DNA of 64,000 nucleotides from Euptelea pleiosperma. Lineage: Eukaryota > Streptophyta > Magnoliopsida > Ranunculales > Eupteleaceae. The notes below the pieces were generated by a model, which saw only the letters and a program-made list of their open reading frames with translations, was not told where the DNA came from and searched no databases. The position numbers and the translations under genes were made by a program. The stretch is taken from positions 24,834,741 to 24,898,740 of the forward strand of contig CM068545.1 of NCBI GenBank assembly GCA_035048495.1, written 5' to 3'. Of the stretch, positions 1-12,594 are shown piece after piece (positions within the stretch are counted from its first letter, which is position 1; each line of letters starts with the position of its first letter).

Positions 1-156
1 CATACCCGATCAAGACAAGATCGAGACCGTGAGATCAAACAACAAAGGTGAAGCTACACGGGTTGTAGGCTGCTAAAGAGTACGTTGCTGAATCATTAAA
101 GTTTTGGGGCCCATTGGTTGTTAAGATTTTGAAACGGTGGAACAAAAAGTAGTGAC
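1..156 (+). mobile_element. Remnant of the 5' LTR of an Athila-type element
   Basis: These 156 bases are identical, by direct reading, to 4526-4681, which lie 453-608 bases into the complete 3' LTR at 4074-6904. The segment is therefore a piece of the matching 5' LTR, whose start lies upstream of the window. It stops abruptly at 156, where the sequence jumps into the reverse transcriptase reading frame. The rest of the 5' LTR, the primer binding site, gag, protease and most of RT are missing. The junction shares GAC with the RT frame, as expected of microhomology-mediated deletion. Confidence 0.85.
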
Positions 157-2076
157 AAAGCTAAAATCGATATCATCTCGACCTTGCCCATTCCTAAGTC
201 CGTACGTGACATCCGGTCGTTTTTGGGACACGGAGGATTCTATAGGCGATTCATCAAGGACTTCTCTCAAATTGCTCGACCTCTATTCCATCTTCTGGCT
301 AAAGATAGTCCTTTCGACTTTAATGCTGAATGTGTCAAGGCATTTGAGCGTCTCAAATCTGAGCTCACTACTACACCCATTATCCGTCCCCCGGACTGGA
401 CTCTACCTTTCGAGGTAATGTGTGATGCTTCTGACTACGCATTAAGAGCCGTTCTAGGGTAGAGAGTTGACCAAAGGTCACACGTGATCTACTACGTGAG
501 CAAAACTCTTAACTCTGCCCAAATGAATTACTCCACCACTGAGAAAGAACTCCTGGCGGTAGTCTTCGCCCTTGATAAATTCTGTCAGTACCTCTTAGCC
601 ACTAAGGTGGTTGTGTACACTGATCATGCAGCCCTTCGTTATCTCATGTCGAAAAAGGAAACCAAGCCTCGATTAATTCGATGGATTCTCTTACTGCAGG
701 AATTCGACATCGAGATCAAGGATAAGAAAGGAACTGAGAATGTAGTGGCTGATCACTTGTCTAGACTGACTTTAGAGTCATCCTTCGACACCCAGCCCAT
801 CCCTGAGACCTTTCCAGATGAACAACTGTTCTCTATCTCCGTTCATCCATGGTATGCTGACATTGTCAACTACCTTGTCACCGAAGAAATGCCTTCACAC
901 TGGTCAAAACAGGACAAAAGCCAATTCCTAGCAAGAGTTAAATACTACTCTTGGGATGACCCTTATTTATATAAATACTGTCCTGACCAGATCATTCGTC
1001 TCTGTGTTCCTGAGTCGGACCAACTCAATATCTTATCCTCGTGTCATGACCAACCTTGTGGTGGTCATTTCAGCACTAAGAAGACTGCAAAAAAAGTGCT
1101 GCAATGCGGATTCTACTGGCCCACATTATTTAAAGATGCCCACATCTACAGCAAAACCTGTCCTAATTGCTAGCATCTAGGCCGCATCTCCCAGAGGAAC
1201 ATGATGCCCCTTACTCCCATTCAGGTTGATGAAATATTTGACATCTGGGGCATCGACTTCATGGGCCCCTTTCCGATTTCCTATGGTTTTGAGTACATTC
1301 TCCTTGCGGTAGACTATGTATCCAAATGGATAAAAGCCATTCCCACCAAGACCAATGACCACAAAGTAGTGGTCAAATTCTTAAAGGAGTTCATCTTCGC
1401 ACGCTTCGGTGCCTCTAAGGCCATCATTAGTGATGGGGGCACCCATTTCTGCAATAGGATATTCGAGAAATTAATGAAAAAGAATGGGGTAACCCACAAG
1501 GTTGCCCTAACTTATCATCCGCAGACTAGTGGTCAAGTAGAAGTTTTTAATCGTCAGATCAAGCAGATCTTGGAGAAGACAATCAATACCACACGTAAAG
1601 ACTGGTCTACTCATCTCACTAATGCTTTATGGGCGTACAGAACCGCCTACAAGACACCACTCAATATGTCTCCCTATCGTCTGGTCTTTGAGAAACCATG
1701 TCATCTTCTGGTAGAGATTGAACATCGTGCCTTGTGGGCCATTAAGAAGCTTAACTTCGACTTAGACTCCGCAGGGGAGGAGCGGAAACTTCAAATGAAT
1801 GAGTTAGAAGAACTCAGAAATGATGCCTACAACTTGTCCAAGAATTACAAAGTAAAAATGAAGTGGATACATGACAAGAGCATCCTCAGGAAAGAGTTCC
1901 ATCCAGGACAGAAGGTCCTCCTTTATAATTCCTGTCTTCATCTCTTCCCTGGGAAACTGAAATCTAGATGGACCAGTCCTTATACGGTCAAAGCAGTCAC
2001 ACCCTTTGGGGCAATCACTATTGAGGATCCCAAGGATCACTCCTCTTTTCAAGTCAATGGGCAGCGTCTAAAATAG
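157..2076 (+). pseudogene. pol: Athila-type Ty3/gypsy pol remnant (RT end, RNase H, integrase)
   Basis: One reading frame runs through the whole segment and is broken only by TAG codons at 460-462 and 1171-1173, ending at a TAG at 2074-2076. It begins in the last part of the RT palm/thumb (IPKSVRDIRSFLGH, near 190). RNase H follows, with DASDYAL, EKELLAV and YTDHAAL giving the acidic residues. Then come an HHCC zinc finger (ending CPNC at 1171) and the integrase core with D in GIDFMG, D in SDGGTHF and E in GQVEVFNR, so the DD-E triad is present. The GQKVLLYNS and VNGQRLK motifs, and the lack of a chromodomain, point to the Athila/Tat side of Ty3/gypsy. Gag, protease and the RT catalytic core are missing, so the copy is not autonomous. 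The lineage is assigned from remembered family motifs. Confidence 0.9.
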
Positions 2077-4073
2077 TTCCATGAATTTGACGTATTGTTC
2101 ATTCAGACTTTTGAGATCGATCTCATCGATCCTATCTATGTCGACTGATGATCCACTCAGTCTCCTGTGCTCCAACTTGGTTGGGGGTGTCTGTCACCCC
2201 CATTGCGTCTGGCTGAAGACATAAAACTTAGTGCTTTCGGAAAGGCAATTCCTAGAGTATCATGAGTCACATGCATTATCTTTATCACTGCTATAATTTT
2301 CTGCCCATGCAGGTACCATCACTCTGGCACTACTCTAGTACTTTCCACTTTTGATATCCGACATAATCGGTAAAACCCTTCCTTCACACTTGCATCATGA
2401 ACTTATCATTTTCATTATTTGTCATGGTCATGAGCACCGAGGATGGTGCAATATTTTGGTTGGGGGTGGGTACTTTACCAAAAACTCATGTGACTTTCGA
2501 AAAAAAAAAAACATATGAGAAAAAAAATGCATTTTGTGGTGACTTTCGAATTGTTTTCAAGGTGTCTTTTGTTGATTTTAGTAGTGTTTTCAAAAATCGT
2601 TACAATGATGAGTCAAAACTCTTCGCAAAGTCTATTTATTGAAAATGATGTCTACTTTGAGAAAATCACTTATTAGCTCTTAGTTCGGTTTGGAAGAATA
2701 CTACAGTGGAGTTAAACTCTTGGAAAACTCAGATTCAGCAAGAATTTTTCACAAATCAACATCAGAACTAGCTGTAGTTTGGACGATCTAGAGATCCAAG
2801 AAGAACAACTGTGGAGACCTAACCCAGTGAGCGTTTGAGCCTCTCTTCACTTCTGAGGGATATAAATAACTCTGAGTCACAAGATGACTCACCTTTCTTT
2901 CAGTCCCCAACTATTCCCTTGTAAGATCTCATTAATCCTTGCTTTGGTTATAGAACTTGGAGTGACGTCAAAGACGGATCATTACAAAAAGAACCTTCTC
3001 TCTAGTGTAAAACCTAAAAAATGATATAGGGCATCTTTCTACCCCAATCAGACATTTTTGGCTTACCTAATATCTACATCATTAGAAACCCTCTTGAGCC
3101 TTAAGATGAAAACCTTTTCTTGATAACCCATCAACTAAATCCAATCCCCAAAACGAACACAACTCAAACACCTACTTCTGAGAGGGATAAAAGAATTTTT
3201 GGTATGATCACAACATGAAGAGAAAGCAAGAAAAGAAAAGAAAGACCAAGTGGATCAAGCAAAAAGGAAATATGAAAAGAAAAGAAAAAAAAAAGAAGGA
3301 AAATAAAAGAGGAATAGAAAAAGAAAGTTAGTAGAACAAAAGTTAAGAAGATGAACAAGTGAAAAAGGGAGAAGAAAGAGAAATCAAGGACTTGGTACCA
3401 CCACCCTCGGGAAACGCTGCAAAGTAGAGTAAGATGCCCTCTCAGAACTTTCGAATCCCTGAAGGCCCTCATGTTTTTGACATTTTCCTAAGCCTCTATA
3501 CAACCCAGGGCAAGCCCTATTTGATTCTAGGTTAGCACCATCACAGAATGTGGAGAATGGAGAAGAAAGAAACTATATAGTTTGATCCGACACTCTTGAG
3601 TAATATGACATTTCAATCATGAGATCTTTTGAATCTTCTGTGTCCTCAGTTCTAAATGATATATGTGAGATATTGCCAGTTTCAGACATCTATCTCCTCA
3701 CATATAACTTGAGAGAAAAGAATAAAACCAATTCTGTGTGATTCACTTCTGAGTGGTATACAAGTGAGAATTGAGGTCGAGGCATATAATCTTGTAGGTG
3801 ATCAGAGAATCTGACTGTCAGATAGGGATGATGTTGAGCACACACACATGCTGAGTCTGAGTAATCTTTGGTCGAAATATCCACTAGTAGATATGCTGCA
3901 TTTTACTGACTAAGTTCTAATTCCTGAATGATCACTTGCACCCTTGATATGAACTGACAAAATGGAGTTTTTCTGAGTAATGAGAACAAGTTTTTCAGCA
4001 TGTACTAGGCCCTTCTGAGCTCTTGTATCTCGCACTAATTGCCAAGGATTGACAATATGCTGGTTGGGGGTTG
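2077..4073 (+). mobile_element. Athila-type non-coding tail with polypurine tracts
   Basis: About 2 kb lies between the integrase and the 3' LTR. No env-like frame survives. The in-frame codons after the 2074 stop continue only to about 2147. A purine-rich (AAG/GAA) block spans about 3195-3400. The polypurine tract used for plus-strand priming is TGGTTGGGGG at 4061-4070, three bases before the LTR. Two very similar sequences occur earlier, at 2178-2189 and 2456-2470. Extra internal polypurine tracts are known in Athila-type elements. The first is followed by a short inverted repeat (GGGGGTG...CACCCCC). Confidence 0.7.
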
Positions 4074-5369
4074 TGATATTCGCTCAAAAGTGCTTATTTT
4101 AAGCAATTATCCTTCTAGGGTTATCACACTCTCTTACGTAAAACTGTATTTTTATCAACCTTCTACGTAAGAGTTTTTCTCAGCGCGTAGAACACACTTT
4201 TCTGGATAAAATGGGCTATTTGCATGAATTAAACACATTCTCGAATTCTAGATATTAAGCCGTTCTGATTAAAATCTCATTACACTCTTTTCGTTATTGC
4301 AGGAAACCTGATCGGAAGAGTCTCGAGACTGATAGGTCCACGATCAACCATAGAAGCCCAATATCAGAACTTAGAAAGCCAGCAAGCTAAGACAAAAAGA
4401 TAGGGACCAAGTACGGGGTGGGCCAGAGGTTTGCAGAACCAGACCAACGAACTAATAAGGCAAGATCAATTGATCAACTGAAAAAAAAAAAAAAAATGAA
4501 AAGCGAGGCCCTGGGTTCTAAAAGCCATACCCGATCAAGACAAGATCGAGACCGTGAGATCAAACAACAAAGGTGAAGCTACACGGGTTGTAGGCTGCTA
4601 AAGAGTACGTTGCTGAATCATTAAAGTTTTGGGGCCCATTGGTTGTTAAGATTTTGAAACGGTGGAACAAAAAGTAGTGACGAAACGATGGATGGAGTTG
4701 GGAGTTGCTACAAACGTATGAAGCATCAAAAGATTGAACGGATGAGCGTTGCATCAAGGGCAATGTAATTTGATCAAAGATTGAAGGAGAGATTATCACT
4801 TAATATGGTTTGACTAGGCTACTTGGTGATTAAAAGGAAACATAAGGAGAGCCACATAGTACATGCAAAGATGGACATGGGACCAGCTTGGACAAATGCA
4901 CGGGTGGATCATCACGTGCAAGTATGCAGTGGAGCATCGGTCACTCATCAAACACGATCACAAGCTATACACGATGGACCAATAAACCATAGACGATTTG
5001 GCCAAGATATGATCCGCAAGAAGTTTGTGAAATACATAGAATGGACGGTGGTCGAAGATAAATAAGTGGGACCCACTGAAAGAAGTTTCTAAAGATCTTA
5101 CGGTTGCTGCAACTAGTGGAGATCTATGCATGTTATACATGTTTATAAGTGATTGGATGCATAACATAGGTGGGCCCATATGCTAGGTAGCTGTAAAGTG
5201 GAGTTGCTAACAAGTTTGGAGGAAGGAATTAAGGTGGGGGCCACAACTAAGTGAGAATCTCTTCCATAGCCTCAACTCTCCACGTCTCCAGCCTTTCATC
5301 AGCCCACAACAGCATCCAACGGTTCTAAAAACCACCCCCTCTCCTTAAGTCCTAACCTAATTGAAGCTC

Positions 5370-5377
5370 TATATATA
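5370..5377 (+). promoter_or_regulatory. TATA box of the Athila-type LTR
   Basis: TATATATA lies about 1.3 kb into the LTR and is followed by a GC- and pyrimidine-rich leader. The antisense solo LTR at 33900-36480 has a TTTAAAA-type element at a comparable place (about 35450). Position and composition suggest the core promoter; activity is not shown. Confidence 0.5.
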
Positions 5378-6546
5378 CCATGTATATCACCTTATGGGGG
5401 GAAGCATTCTATCCCACAACCTGAGCCGCCTCTCACTATCTCCCACCCTAAAACCACTTTCACTCAACCCAGCCATGATCCATTTTTCTTTAACCTATTG
5501 CTTCTTTTAGAGGACCGACCTCACAAACCCCATTGGAGGTGGCAACAGCCAGCGCCTCCATCTCCATCCATCACCGCCCAACACTACCATTCCTCCACTT
5601 GCTGTACATCACCACAGAATGCAACGACTAGATCAGTGATCTCTTCTCCAAGCGCTCCTCCAATAGCTAGCCTCAATACCGCCTCCCTTTTCCTCTCCTC
5701 TCACCATCCTCTATCCAAAAACCAAAAAAAGAAAAAACCAAAAAAAAAAAAAAGGAGAAAAGAAGAAGAGAAAGAAGGAGGAGGAGGCGTCTCCTTGCTG
5801 CTGGTTTGAGCACGCCCAGCACCGCCTCCATCAAAGACTGCCGCCCCTCTCATCTTGCTCCACCTGCTGCCTCTTGGCAACACCAACCAGCCACCACATC
5901 ACGGCCTGCAACACTTGCAGGCTGTCACCTTCTTCTCCGGGCGCTCACCACGATCACCTCTTTAACCCTCTCACTACCCAATCCAAAAATCTCCTCTTTC
6001 ACCATTCTCTCAGAAAGAGAGGAAGAAAATAGAAAAAGAAAATAGAAAGAAGGGGAGAGGAAGAAAGAAAAGAGAGATGAAGTGTTGGTACCTGTGCGCC
6101 CCGCCCTTCATCGCTCCACTGCCGATTCCCTTTTGCTGTTGCAACCTTGCCGTGAGCCACCCTCATCCACAAGCTGCTGGCCTATCGGCTACATCATTCG
6201 TCCCATCAATAGTCGCACTCACACGTTGCTCCATCCTTCTCTCTTCTTCATCACACCGGCAGCAACCAACTCCTCACACTTCATCAGCCATGACAACCCG
6301 ATCTCCTATCCTCTATGGCAGATCAGTTTCACTCCCAAGCTTCCTCTTAACACCTATCTACAGGGTGTGCACTATCTCGTGGTTGAACAACACTTGGTCT
6401 CTCACTCTCCAAGGTGAGGTCTCAAAGTGAGTCTTTCTCTCTCTAGCTCTCTCTTTCTCTCTCTAGCATCATCTTGTTTTACCTTTAAGATAGTTTACTT
6501 TTGTTTATTTTATTTTATTATCAGTGTAAACAGCTTTTGGTGATTC

Positions 6547-6552
6547 AATAAA
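6547..6552 (+). terminator. AATAAA polyadenylation signal in the LTR
   Basis: AATAAA in a T-rich stretch about 350 bases before the LTR end. This is a plausible 3'-end formation signal for the element's transcript. Confidence 0.4.
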
Positions 6553-6904
6553 AGTAGTTTCCGTTCTAGTTCGTGTTCTTGAGTTTATTATGATGAATAG
6601 TAATTTTGAATTTATTTGTTTAGCAATCCCTGTGATTAATATTCAATCTTCAAAATCAAACATCATGTTTTTAATCCCAACCTCATCACCCTTCTTCCAT
6701 CATCATTTCCATCAATTTCTGTGAAGAAAATCCATCATTTTATGTGTTTGAGTTGCGCAAACTAACCCCGAGTGCGGATCGACATCCGACATAGTTCCAC
6801 TGTGCAAAGAATGCTTAATTTTGCAGGAGTAAAACCGGATAAATTACAAATGTATTGAAGTTAGGATTTCCGTAATCAACGACGTGGAAAAATCTGACTT
6901 TCAT

Positions 6905-7577
6905 TTATATATTTCTTGTCCTTTTTTCTTGTAAGAGGTCTTATAGTCATCAAGGACATTCTAGATGCTACCTAACATGTAAGTTACATTTTCAGATGTT
7001 AACAAAACTTCCAGAATTTTGATTTTTTTAGAATTTTATGTTCTGCATATGTTTTGCATTTACATCTTGATAGAATTTACCATCTATATTCAAATTCTGA
7101 CATGTTTTCTATTCACTTCTTATTGCAGTCAAGTTGCTGTAAGTAGCACACCATGGGAATTTTAATCATTGCCTCAGAGTTTTTAATGGTAATATCTGAT
7201 GATTACCATTAATGATTGGTTTCCGTTGTTCACCCATAATGCTGTTTTTGTTAGCTAGTTTCTATCACAGCCATATTTCATTGCTAAATTTGGCCATCCA
7301 TGTTCAATGGGTTTATGGCATTTGCAGATTGCATGTTCAAATCCCAAATGCATGGTAAATGTATTTTTGAACCTGTATCATGTTGGCTTTTTGAGTTGCA
7401 TATTTCTTTTGATGTGTGAGTTGCATATTGGTAAAATAAGACGCGTCATTGATTTGGACATTTATACAAAGTGTATATTTTTTTTGGTACCATGTCTTTG
7501 ATGAGATGTGAAAGTGTTAAAAAAGCAACAAAATAAAAATTAGTGAGGGTTTGTTCCATTCAATTTCAGGTATTGAT
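6905..7577. other. AT-rich spacer, nothing recognised
   Basis: No frame, RNA gene or repeat structure is supported here. Runs of T are common. Confidence 0.5.
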
Positions 7578-8806
7578 TAGGGCTGCATGTTCATATTAGC
7601 TAATGGTGAGATCACAGTTGTGAAGGGTTTGTCTATACAAGGCATGTGCATTGACTCTTTTTTTTTTCATAAATGCTTTTTTTTTTTTCATTTTGTTTGA
7701 TTCAAATGTCATTCAATAATTTTTTTTTTGTAGTGCCACTGAACATTTAAACTGTGACAGCTTCAAGAAATGGGTTTCTTTGACACTCAAGAGAACATCC
7801 ATGCATTTTGCGTTGACATATCATCTATGCTCTTGGTGTGGAGAATCAGACACAAGAACAATGACGCAATTTGGTTGTGGGGGATGTTTGTAGTGTGTGC
7901 AAGGTCTAGTTCGCCTGCTCCTGGTTACTGGACCAACTACCCCAGTTCTCTCCTGACAATGCAGCCTTGCTCCTTGCTGATTTGAAATAGAAGTTTGAAA
8001 AAAATTGGCCATCCAAACATCCCCATAACCTTTTTTTCATAAGCAGATAAATAGAGATAAGTTGAAATAAAGTTTTATTGCTAACTTGTATAATTATAGG
8101 ATATGTAATATAAACTGGAAACCATATTTTCACTGATTTTTTTTATTATTTTTAGGTCCTTTTTTAACTTTTTCTTACTGCAGAGATATGGCCATAAGAT
8201 TTGGTTTCCTTACAATTGTTTTTTCTTGTGGCAGGATAACGTTATTAGGGATTGGTGGTTGCAAGCTTCAGAGATAATAAAAATGTGGTTTGCTATATAG
8301 GTGCTTCCTGTGTTGGTTGCTGATTTGGGAGGTAGAGTAGTGGGCCCCCCAATGGAGCTCATCGCTATAGGTGCTTCCTGTGTTGCTTGCTGATTTGGGA
8401 GGTAGAATAGTGGGCCCCCCAATGGAACTAGTCCACCAATGGAGAGTGCACATTTACCTGATGGTCACTATCGGCCCCTATATATCTTCTCTATCATTTA
8501 AAGAAAAAAAGCACCTATTTACATTTAAGTATAGTGTATGTTGTATATTTCAAGTGTGATTTACGTTGTATACTTTAAGTGTGATTTATGTTGTATATAT
8601 TTATTATTGGGAAGTAATTTAAAAAAACTTTTTCTAATATTTTTGGTAATAAAAAAAAAAAAAAATTGAACAATTGACCAACCCGACCAACCCGATCTGG
8701 TTGGGAAATCCAAGCCCGACCTCGGGCTCCGGCTCACTACCTTGCAGATCGGGTTGGGCTCGGGTTGAGGCCCAACCTGACCCAACCCGCCCGAGTTGCA
8801 GCCCTA
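7578..8806. mobile_element. Possible non-autonomous hAT-like element
   Basis: The left end reads TAGGGCTGCA and the right end TGCAGCCCTA, a perfect 10 bp inverted pair. That terminal form is common in plant hAT elements. The right sub-terminal part (about 8680-8800) is rich in repeated CCCGACC/GGGTTGGG motifs, again typical of such ends. I could not find a matching 8 bp target duplication (the right flank is AAGAGGAG), and no transposase is visible. The pairing of ends may be accidental. Confidence 0.4.
8297..8436 (+). repeat. 70 bp tandem duplication (two units)
   Basis: Two adjacent copies of a 70 bp unit start at about 8297 and 8367 (GTGCTTCCTG at 8301 and 8371) and run through GTGGGCCCCCCAATGGA. 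A few substitutions separate them. Confidence 0.85.
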
Positions 8807-10046
8807 AAGAGGAGGCTGAAAATTTTAGACTATACACAGTTTCCTTAAAAGCCCATCACTCACCCTTTTCAAGAGATTCAAAGAACAGAAAAAAGAGTAA
8901 AAACCAATATAGAGAATCATGAAACCCAAGAGTATTGAAGCATTTGTAGATCAGAAACAATAAAACAAAACAACAAATAATGATTATTGCATGAAACCCA
9001 GGCCGCAATTTAGTGGGAACAGAAAAAGCATGAGACAATGTATAATCAAAGCACCTATAAACCAGAAACTGATCTAATAGTAATATTTATGCCCATCTTT
9101 ACTAAATTATAGGAAACCCATTTAGCCTCACTCATGAAAGATCACAGCCACCAACCTCAGATTGCTCCAGAAGGATAAAAGATCTTTGAAAAATTGGCTT
9201 AAAGAGATGGGTTTGGAATCTTTTAATAGGTTGTAATAGATTATATCTGGAATTTATAGATGATCGGCTCAGCCGAAATTTTGTATCATTGATTAATACT
9301 CTCATTCATTCTCTCTTCAAATCGAAACCCCTTTTAATAGTAAATGATTAATGAAGCAAATAAGAAAATGACGCTTGAAAATTGAATATTTATTTCTTTT
9401 TAATTCCTTTTGTGTTTTTTTAAGAGCACAAACTTATTGGTAATATCTCGGACTAACTCATGTAACAATATCTCTGTCAAATATGGATTATAGTTCTGAT
9501 TTGGATTATGAATTATGGATTCGAACTTTGATTAATTGATTGGTTATATTTTTTCATAGTTGAATATTTGTTTTTGGTTTTTCTTTCTTTAGTTTAATTC
9601 TTTTAGGTAGAAGTTTATTAATTTATTATTTTTTATGTGTGTGCATGCATGTCACTTAGAGTTCATGTTCTATTTAGGGGAACAATTGGAAAGAGTAACA
9701 AGGTCTAGTTGTTTGTTTCTATTTTAACATTTTTTAATATGATTGTTGGTCTTGTTTTTTAGTTGATTCAATAAGGTTTTCTTAATAATTTTCTTAGAAC
9801 AAAATTTGATAAAAAAAAAAAAGAGAATGGCTCAATTACAGTTCGTGGTGGACCTAGCTTTGTCACCCACAAGCATATCCCTATACATTAAAGATAAATT
9901 ATTTTTCTTGTAAATTTGTCTGTTGTAGTTTTAAAATGAGTCATATTTTTCACACGCACACTATATGATACAAGGATGAGTGAAATCATTAACTTTTTTT
10001 ACTCTTTATTATCGATGTGCATTTTTGTAATATGCTTCTTGTAATA
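8807..10046. other. AT-rich spacer, nothing recognised
   Basis: No gene or structured repeat is supported. The other terminal repeat of the Mutator-type region to the right may lie here, but I could not find one. Confidence 0.45.
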
Positions 10047-10772
10047 ATGGGTAGAGCTCATAAAATTGATACGACGACCTCTACACTAGCTGAGCATGTT
10101 CCTCACATTGCTTTTAATAGGAGAAGACGTGTGTTACAAGAAGAACCTATTAAAGATCAGGATGTTGAAGTTGTACAGCCTACAGAAGAAGAAGAAAAAG
10201 AAGAAGAAGAATCAACATCGGAAGGAGATACAAAAGGATCATTCCTTGGAGGTTCTAAAGACTCATCTATTCTTAGAAGTTTTAAGACACATGTAGCCTA
10301 TGAAATATGGAATAGGAAGGTAACTTGAAAGTTAAATTGCATTGTTAATACTTTTATTGAGAATGTGAAATATATCTAACTAAGATATTCTACTATTTGC
10401 AGGAACGCTCTATCCTAAGATGTCAATAACACACTATGAAGATAAATACTTTGAATTGGAAAAGTGAGTGTAAACAGTTTAAGTCAAAGGTTAAGAATTC
10501 AGGGTTATACCCCTTAGTGAGAAATTCCTACAGATTCATCGATGGGGCTCTTATATCAGCATTTGTGAAGAGGTGGCACCTCGATAATAATACATTCCAC
10601 CTGCCATTTGCCGAGATGACTATCACAATTGATGACGTGCGATAGCTTCTAGCCATCCTTGTTGTAGGTAAAGCGGTGACTGGAACTATTTATTTCAGAT
10701 ATAGGTGCTGCCAATTTGCTTGTTAAAGGATTGAGTCTTAACAAAGTTGCAGTGAAAAAAAAATTAAATAAG

Positions 10773-12594
10773 TCTAGGTGTCACGTCTCGGATCCGGGCA
10801 CCAAAATTTGACCCGAATGCCTAAAAAATGACCCATTTACCTAATATCCAGGATGTGATAAAAATTAAAAAATAAAATGATCCAAAATAATTGTAAAAAA
10901 TTACTATAATTTATAATATATTAAAATAAAATATTTTGTAAAGACGTTTTAGCTAAAACTTCTATTTGATAGGCTTTTTGAATTAACTTTTCAAAATTTA
11001 AGCGGATAGACGTAAATTCTTCAAAAATACAATCTTAATAAAAATTAATTTATTAATTCTTTACTATTAAAAATTATTTTTAAGCATCTTTTGTGAATGC
11101 ACTTTGCCTAAAAATATCATTTACTATTTTATTTTAACAGTTTGACTCAGAAATCTATCCTAACAATAACGGTAGTTGGTTAATACGTAAAATAATTATA
11201 AGTATCTCACATCCATAAAAATTAATGCATTTGTTTAGGATTCATGATCATTTATCTAAATAGTTAAATTAAAGAGTCTAAGAAGTCAAATATTGATCAT
11301 CCACATGATTCAAAAAATTAAATAAAGTTTTAAATAATAGACACCATGAGTCTTTAACAATTAAGCCTATAAATATGATACAAATAACAAAAATTTAGAG
11401 TCCCACATCAATCTCATCGACATTATCAATTGTCCCTCCGATCTTCTCATGCTATCGCCCTTATCAAGTATAGTAGTAACTCCGAAATTCACACTATCTT
11501 CAATTATGTCTGAAATATTTGATAAAATACCATGAGCCAAAGCCTAATAGAGATAATCCACTATACACCGCATATATATTACAGATAATATCGCATATTC
11601 TAACTCAGAAGTCATGACATATTCAATGCATAACAGATAATATAAACCAATAACGTCAATAAAAAATAATAAATCTTTCTCACAATTAGTCCAATATCAT
11701 TATATTCATATGATTATAACTACAACTCAATTGGGTCTCATTCTCCTTCCCACGCTGGGAGTAGCTAAAAGGCTCTTCTAAAAGGGTCTTGGCTCTTTCA
11801 CCCTATGACTCCAGGCCCTTCTTAATTTTTATTTCCGCGGGTATCTATTAGGATCACACCCGAACTAATATTTCAATATTATAAAAAAATTATTATCTAT
11901 AACCTTTTTTTTCTAGCACACCGGTTGATCCGATCAGATCCAAATCACAATAATATCCACAACATCATCAATTAAGCTACATATAACATGATTAATAAAG
12001 TAAAATAAGGGAGATTATCTATTAAAATATGTAGGTGTACCTACTTTGTCCGTTGATCTTCATCCGAACTTGAATCAATGGTGAGAAAGTCACCGCGGAT
12101 GTCTTTATCGATCGTCATTAGATAAAGTCGGGATTCGAGCATTTCGAACATCTCGAAAGTATGAACATTTTTTGTCTAAAGGAATAGTCCCAAATGGTGA
12201 GACGTTATGGTGTTTCTACAGCTCTCAAAGCTCTCAACGATTTGTAATGGAGAATTCTCTAATAGTAAAAAAAATAAAATGTGTAAGTTTTTAGGAGATT
12301 ATTTTATTTTTAATAGTTGCTCAAAAGAAAATGGTAAGTCTTTCTTTATTTATATGTGTAATTAATTATCATTGGTAATTTATTTAAATAGTTTCTTTAT
12401 TTTTAATGTTCAAGTATTTGATTAGGGAAATATTTTTATTATTTCTAAAAGACTAAAAGTTATGAAAAATTTTAATTAAGGCAATTAATGTGTAACTCGA
12501 AGATATTAATTATTTTAATTTTATCATTTGTCAAAAATACCATTCTAAATGTAAATTACTCTAATACCCCTAGACAAAAGTTCAGGGTATTACA
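10773..12594 (-). mobile_element. Solo LTR inside the PMD reading frame
   Basis: Read on the - strand it begins TGTAATACCCTGAAC and ends GACGTGACA, the same ends as the solo LTRs at 42167-45578 and 46629-50729. ATAAG occurs on both sides (10768-10772 and 12595-12599). Removing the insert plus one ATAAG joins ...KKKLNK to GVGVRMEWLRR in one frame, as expected of the PMD family. Six extra bases (TCTAGG, 10773-10778) lie between the left ATAAG and the canonical TG, an oddity. The length is about 1.8 kb, shorter than its relatives, so internal deletion is likely. Confidence 0.8.

Larger units (their letters stand above)
4074..6904 (+). mobile_element. Complete 3' LTR of the Athila-type element
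   Basis: The LTR starts TGATATTCGCTC directly after the polypurine tract and ends ACTTTCA. Both ends are confirmed by two other copies of the family on the opposite strand (31099-37483 and 33900-36480), which have the same termini and flanking target duplications. The length is 2,831 bp. A TATA box (TATATATA, 5370-5377) and an AATAAA signal (6547-6552) fit LTR promoter and polyadenylation roles. A pyrimidine-rich leader between them contains several open frames that I regard as non-coding. The target duplication cannot be checked because the 5' LTR start lies outside the window. Confidence 0.85.

Noticed and set aside
3164..3472. A very hydrophobic - strand frame that looks like a membrane protein
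   Set aside because: It is the antisense of a purine-rich (AAG/GAA) low-complexity block in the Athila-type tail. F/L/S richness follows from composition.
5498..6430. Three open frames in the LTR at 4074-6904
   Set aside because: Pro/Ser/His/Thr-rich, in a pyrimidine-rich LTR leader, mutually overlapping, with no domain resemblance.
8561..8922. Overlapping frames rich in Pro/Gly/Arg
   Set aside because: Produced by the repeated CCCGACC/GGGTTGGG motifs at the end of the possible hAT element.
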